Assembly (NCBI GenBank): GCA_902797915.1
Contig: CADBUK010000038.1
Span: 1-15,825 of the forward strand
Direction: 5' to 3'
Length of the DNA: 15,825 nt
DNA from: Oscillospiraceae bacterium
GTDB taxonomy: Bacteria; Bacillota; Clostridia; Oscillospirales; Acutalibacteraceae
The notes below the pieces were generated by a model that saw only the letters and a list, made by a program, of their open reading frames with translations, had not been told where the DNA came from and did not search any database. Position numbers and translations under genes: made by a program. This document shows, in pieces, positions 13,601-15,825 of the stretch (its first letter is position 1; each line of letters opens with the position of its first letter).

Positions 13601-14805
13601 TATTCTGCCTCCTCAATATATTTCTTATTCCAGATTACAGCGGTTTTAAGCGGAGCGCCCTTGCTGTAAATTTTGTTTATGTAAGCGTCCATCGGGTCCG
13701 CAATAAATTCCTCCTTATCAATCAGCTCAACAAGCTCATCAAAGCGGCTTTGGCAAAGAATTCGAATAGCCTCTTCCATATGCTTTTGGGTAAAGTTGAT
13801 TGACGATAAAATTACGTGGTTTTTAAAGCCGAAGGGCATTGTGTCAAAAGTGATGTGGGGGCCGAGGGAAAAGCTGTCATAAATACCGTTGCAGCCGAGC
13901 ACGCCCTGCTCAAACGCAACCCTGTGCTCAACCTCATTACCGCTTGTGCCCACAAAGCAGGAAGCCGTGCCGCCGAAATACGCCTTAATTTTTTCGGCAA
14001 CGCCTGCGTCGTCAAGCCCGAAAGCGCAGAGATAGTCGGAATTAAGATTTTCCTTAACGAAACGCACCTTTTCGCTGTCCTCCCCGCTTCTTGCAACAAA
14101 GAGGATTTTTGCGTCGGGATGATTTCTGCGTATCTGGTCGCCTATAAAAAGCCCCGTAGTGCCGAGCCCGTAAATTACGGTGTTAAAAAAGGTTTCGTTT
14201 TTGGCAATTTCACGCGCCTGCTGCTCAGAGCATTTCTCACGCGCCATAACAACGCGGAAGCTCTGCGCCTCGCCTATATCGCTCATACGCTCGTGCTGGA
14301 AAATTGCGCAGGCATACGGGTCGCTGAACACAAGCCTTTTGGCAACCGAAAGCGGAAGCTTTTCGGCGTTTTCATATTCGGCGGGCAGGTGTAAAAGCAT
14401 ATCGGGGTTAAAATAGTTTTTATCCGAAAACAGACCGTCCGCCCCGTCGCAGCCGTATTCAAAATAGGTTTCATCCTCTGTAAAGCGGGTTGGGTCCCAG
14501 CTGTCGCCGCCGCGGATAAGCACGATTGCGAAACGGTTTTCGGAGGGCACCCATACAACGCCCTCGTGGCCGTTAATCAGCCTTTTTTCGCCCTTCGGAA
14601 ATTTGGAGCAAAGCTCGCCCCTCGAGCCCATTTTCATAAGCTCAAAATCCGTGCCGCAGAAGCCGCAGAAAACGGGAACAGCCTCCACGCCCTCAAGCGC
14701 GGGCTCGCCGCGGAGTCTCTGGCGCGGTGGATTGATTAAATTAATTTCGCCGTAGCGAAGCGGCGTTTTTTCATCATTAACAAAATAGGTTGCGTTAGTT
14801 TTCAC
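13600..14805 (-). CDS. MDR-family (glucose dehydrogenase-like) oxidoreductase lacking the structural zinc site
   Basis: A 401-aa protein from the chosen GTG start. It has MDR catalytic elements CGFCGTD (Cys47, Cys50) and GHE (His80-Glu81) and a Rossmann motif GLGTTG in VIYGLGTTGLFIG. The four-cysteine structural-zinc loop is absent; an insert around GCDGADGLFSDK takes its place. The layout recalls archaeal-type glucose dehydrogenases. Arg in LFVARSG, after the second Rossmann strand, hints at NADP use, but weakly. The frame is open to a TTG at 14826, but the GTG at 14803-14805 has GAGG about 8 nt upstream, while the TTG has no ribosome binding site. It probably starts the operon, acting on a sugar or sugar derivative whose product passes to the next two enzymes. 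Confidence 0.78.
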   Translation of the reverse strand: MKTNATYFVNDEKTPLRYGEINLINPPRQRLRGEPALEGVEAVPVFCGFCGTDFELMKMGSRGELCSKFPKGEKRLINGHEGVVWVPSENRFAIVLIRGGDSWDPTRFTEDETYFEYGCDGADGLFSDKNYFNPDMLLHLPAEYENAEKLPLSVAKRLVFSDPYACAIFQHERMSDIGEAQSFRVVMAREKCSEQQAREIAKNETFFNTVIYGLGTTGLFIGDQIRRNHPDAKILFVARSGEDSEKVRFVKENLNSDYLCAFGLDDAGVAEKIKAYFGGTASCFVGTSGNEVEHRVAFEQGVLGCNGIYDSFSLGPHITFDTMPFGFKNHVILSSINFTQKHMEEAIRILCQSRFDELVELIDKEEFIADPMDAYINKIYSKGAPLKTAVIWNKKYIEEAE

Positions 14806-14839
14806 GGGCAATACCTCGCTTTGCAAATTAATTCATAAT

Positions 14840-14845
14840 ATTATA
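14840..14845 (-). promoter_or_regulatory. Probable -10 box of the dehydrogenase/amidohydrolase operon
   Basis: The minus strand carries a perfect TATAAT about 35 nt before the GTG start. The -35 region is AT-rich with no clear TTGACA (TTTATT is the best at 17 bp), so the promoter may be weak or activator-dependent. A start near 14833 would exclude the alternative TTG start only marginally. Confidence 0.45.
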
Positions 14846-14891
14846 TCACAATAAAAAATCATAATAAAGTGTTAAATAAAAATTTTCGTAT

Positions 14892-14919
14892 AAAAAAGCG
14901 GGCGGATATTATCCGCCCG
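14892..14919 (-). terminator. Intrinsic terminator of the carboxylesterase gene
   Basis: A 9-bp GC-rich stem (CGGGCGGAT at 14899-14907, ATCCGCCCG at 14911-14919) has a three-base loop. It is followed on the minus strand by CTTTTTT (14892-14898), 20 nt after the carboxylesterase stop. Confidence 0.9.
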
Positions 14920-14938
14920 TAATTATTCATTATTCATT

Positions 14939-15825
14939 TTAAATGGGGCCGTCGTTATGTATGGTTTTATCAAACATATACTTTTTATCCCACGGGGTGC
15001 ATTTTGAGTCCTCGCAGAAGCGCATCGGGTTTTTAACGCCCGTTTTCCACTCGGGAATTTCGGGGCAGTTGGGGTTGCCCGTTTTAATGAACGCCGCAAG
15101 GGATTTGCTCATCTGATTTGAAATTTTGCGGTCAACCTCCTCCCACGGACGCCAGTTGTTTTCAAACTTGTTGAAAAGATAAATGATATCCGAGGAATGC
15201 CATGCGCCCATTTCATCGCCGGGGAGCATACGCGCAAAGTTTGCCATCCACACATTGTTGCCGTTACGGCTTGCCTTTTTTGCAAACGCCTGGCTCATTT
15301 TAAGCAGGGCAATACAGAACATATCCTTCGACGTTACGCTGACAACCATAGGAATATCGGTGGGCACAGTGCTCATCTTAAAATTATCCTTTGTAATCAG
15401 CACGCCGTCATAGGTCGGGAGCGCGCTTGAAAGCGGAATTTTTTCCTCCTTATACGCCTTATCCCACGCGGTATAAAGTTCCAGAGCCGTGCACTCGTCG
15501 CGCACCTGCTGAATGGTCTGTTTGCCCGCATACTGAATGACCTTATCCCAGAAGGGCTTCATCTTTTCGGGAGTTTTGGGCTTAATGAGAGTACGCTGAA
15601 TACCCGCAGAGCTGAACAGCCCCGCGCCGTGAAGCCCGATTTCCTTAATCGGCTCGGTTGAAAGCAGCAAATCAACGCTCATTCCGCCCGCGCTCTGACC
15701 CGCAAGGGTAATCATATTCGGGTCGCCGCCGAACTCTGCAATATGGCGCTTAACCCACTGAATTGCGGCAAGCTGGTCGTAAAGCCCGTAGTTGCCTACC
15801 CTGCCCTGAGAATCCTTTAAATCGG
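14939..15825 (-). CDS. Type-B carboxylesterase, C-terminal part (5' end outside window)
   Basis: The frame stays open from the TAA at 14939-14941 to the window edge, giving about 295 codons. The visible part begins before GNYGLYDQLAAIQWV and FGGDPNMITL, continues through the nucleophile elbow GQSAGG, and ends after GAWHSSDIIYLF, which supplies the catalytic His. This order is diagnostic of the carboxylesterase/acetylcholinesterase-type (PF00135) alpha/beta hydrolases, usually ~500 aa, so roughly the first 40% is missing. An internal ATG at the MITLAG position would cut off the core fold and is not the true start. The family hydrolyses carboxylic esters; in gut-type anaerobes the substrate is often unknown. 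It seems monocistronic at its 3' end, with its own terminator. Confidence 0.9.
   Translation of the reverse strand, partial: DLKDSQGRVGNYGLYDQLAAIQWVKRHIAEFGGDPNMITLAGQSAGGMSVDLLLSTEPIKEIGLHGAGLFSSAGIQRTLIKPKTPEKMKPFWDKVIQYAGKQTIQQVRDECTALELYTAWDKAYKEEKIPLSSALPTYDGVLITKDNFKMSTVPTDIPMVVSVTSKDMFCIALLKMSQAFAKKASRNGNNVWMANFARMLPGDEMGAWHSSDIIYLFNKFENNWRPWEEVDRKISNQMSKSLAAFIKTGNPNCPEIPEWKTGVKNPMRFCEDSKCTPWDKKYMFDKTIHNDGPI

Overview
The window looks like a chromosomal stretch from an anaerobic Clostridia-type member of the Bacillota. It has AAGGAG-type ribosome binding sites, near-consensus sigma-A promoters, mid-range GC content, and flavodoxin, rubrerythrin-like and ferredoxin-nitroreductase genes. 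The species cannot be named from the sequence alone. Gene density is high and no transposase, phage gene, CRISPR array, rRNA or intact tRNA was seen.

Layout. Positions 1-208 hold a palindrome-rich repeat unit with two copies of a ~42-bp block. A nitroreductase with an N-terminal two-cluster ferredoxin domain follows (243-1010, minus). It is divergent from a long plus-strand gene set, and the two share an almost perfectly symmetric bidirectional promoter at 1046-1099. The plus-strand set is larE, larB and larC (nickel-pincer nucleotide cofactor synthesis), a one-polypeptide ABC exporter, a flavodoxin broken by a one-base frameshift, a DUF3990 (ADP-ribosyltransferase-like) protein, a rubrerythrin-like ferritin-fold protein and an alpha/beta hydrolase. 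All gaps are 43 nt or less, and the set ends at a strong bidirectional terminator at 7765-7795. The lactate racemase gene larA is not in the window, so the enzyme that uses the cofactor must be elsewhere.

On the minus strand facing this set is a metal-linked operon: a small HMA-domain metal-binding protein (11262-11513), a LolD/MacB-type ATPase (10531-11232) and a large FtsX-type permease (10529 to 7803). The permease is interrupted by an in-frame TAG at codon 824 of about 908. The operon starts at a consensus promoter (TTGACA-N16-TATAAT) followed by a perfect 12+12 bp palindrome and an element resembling a DtxR/IdeR iron box, so metal-responsive repression is likely.

Upstream of that, also on the minus strand, is a tightly packed three-gene catabolic operon: an MDR-family dehydrogenase without the structural-zinc cysteines, a zinc MDR dehydrogenase resembling L-galactonate/L-gulonate 5-dehydrogenases, and an amidohydrolase-2 (lactonase-like) enzyme. 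Together they suggest oxidation of a sugar or sugar acid and lactone hydrolysis. The window ends inside a type-B carboxylesterase gene (14939 to beyond 15825, minus) that has its own terminator.

The most unusual points are the mirror-symmetric divergent promoter, the lar genes without larA inside a long redox-flavoured transcription unit, the iron-box-like operator array over the HMA/ABC operon, and two independent gene-breaking lesions about 2.1-2.4 kb apart.
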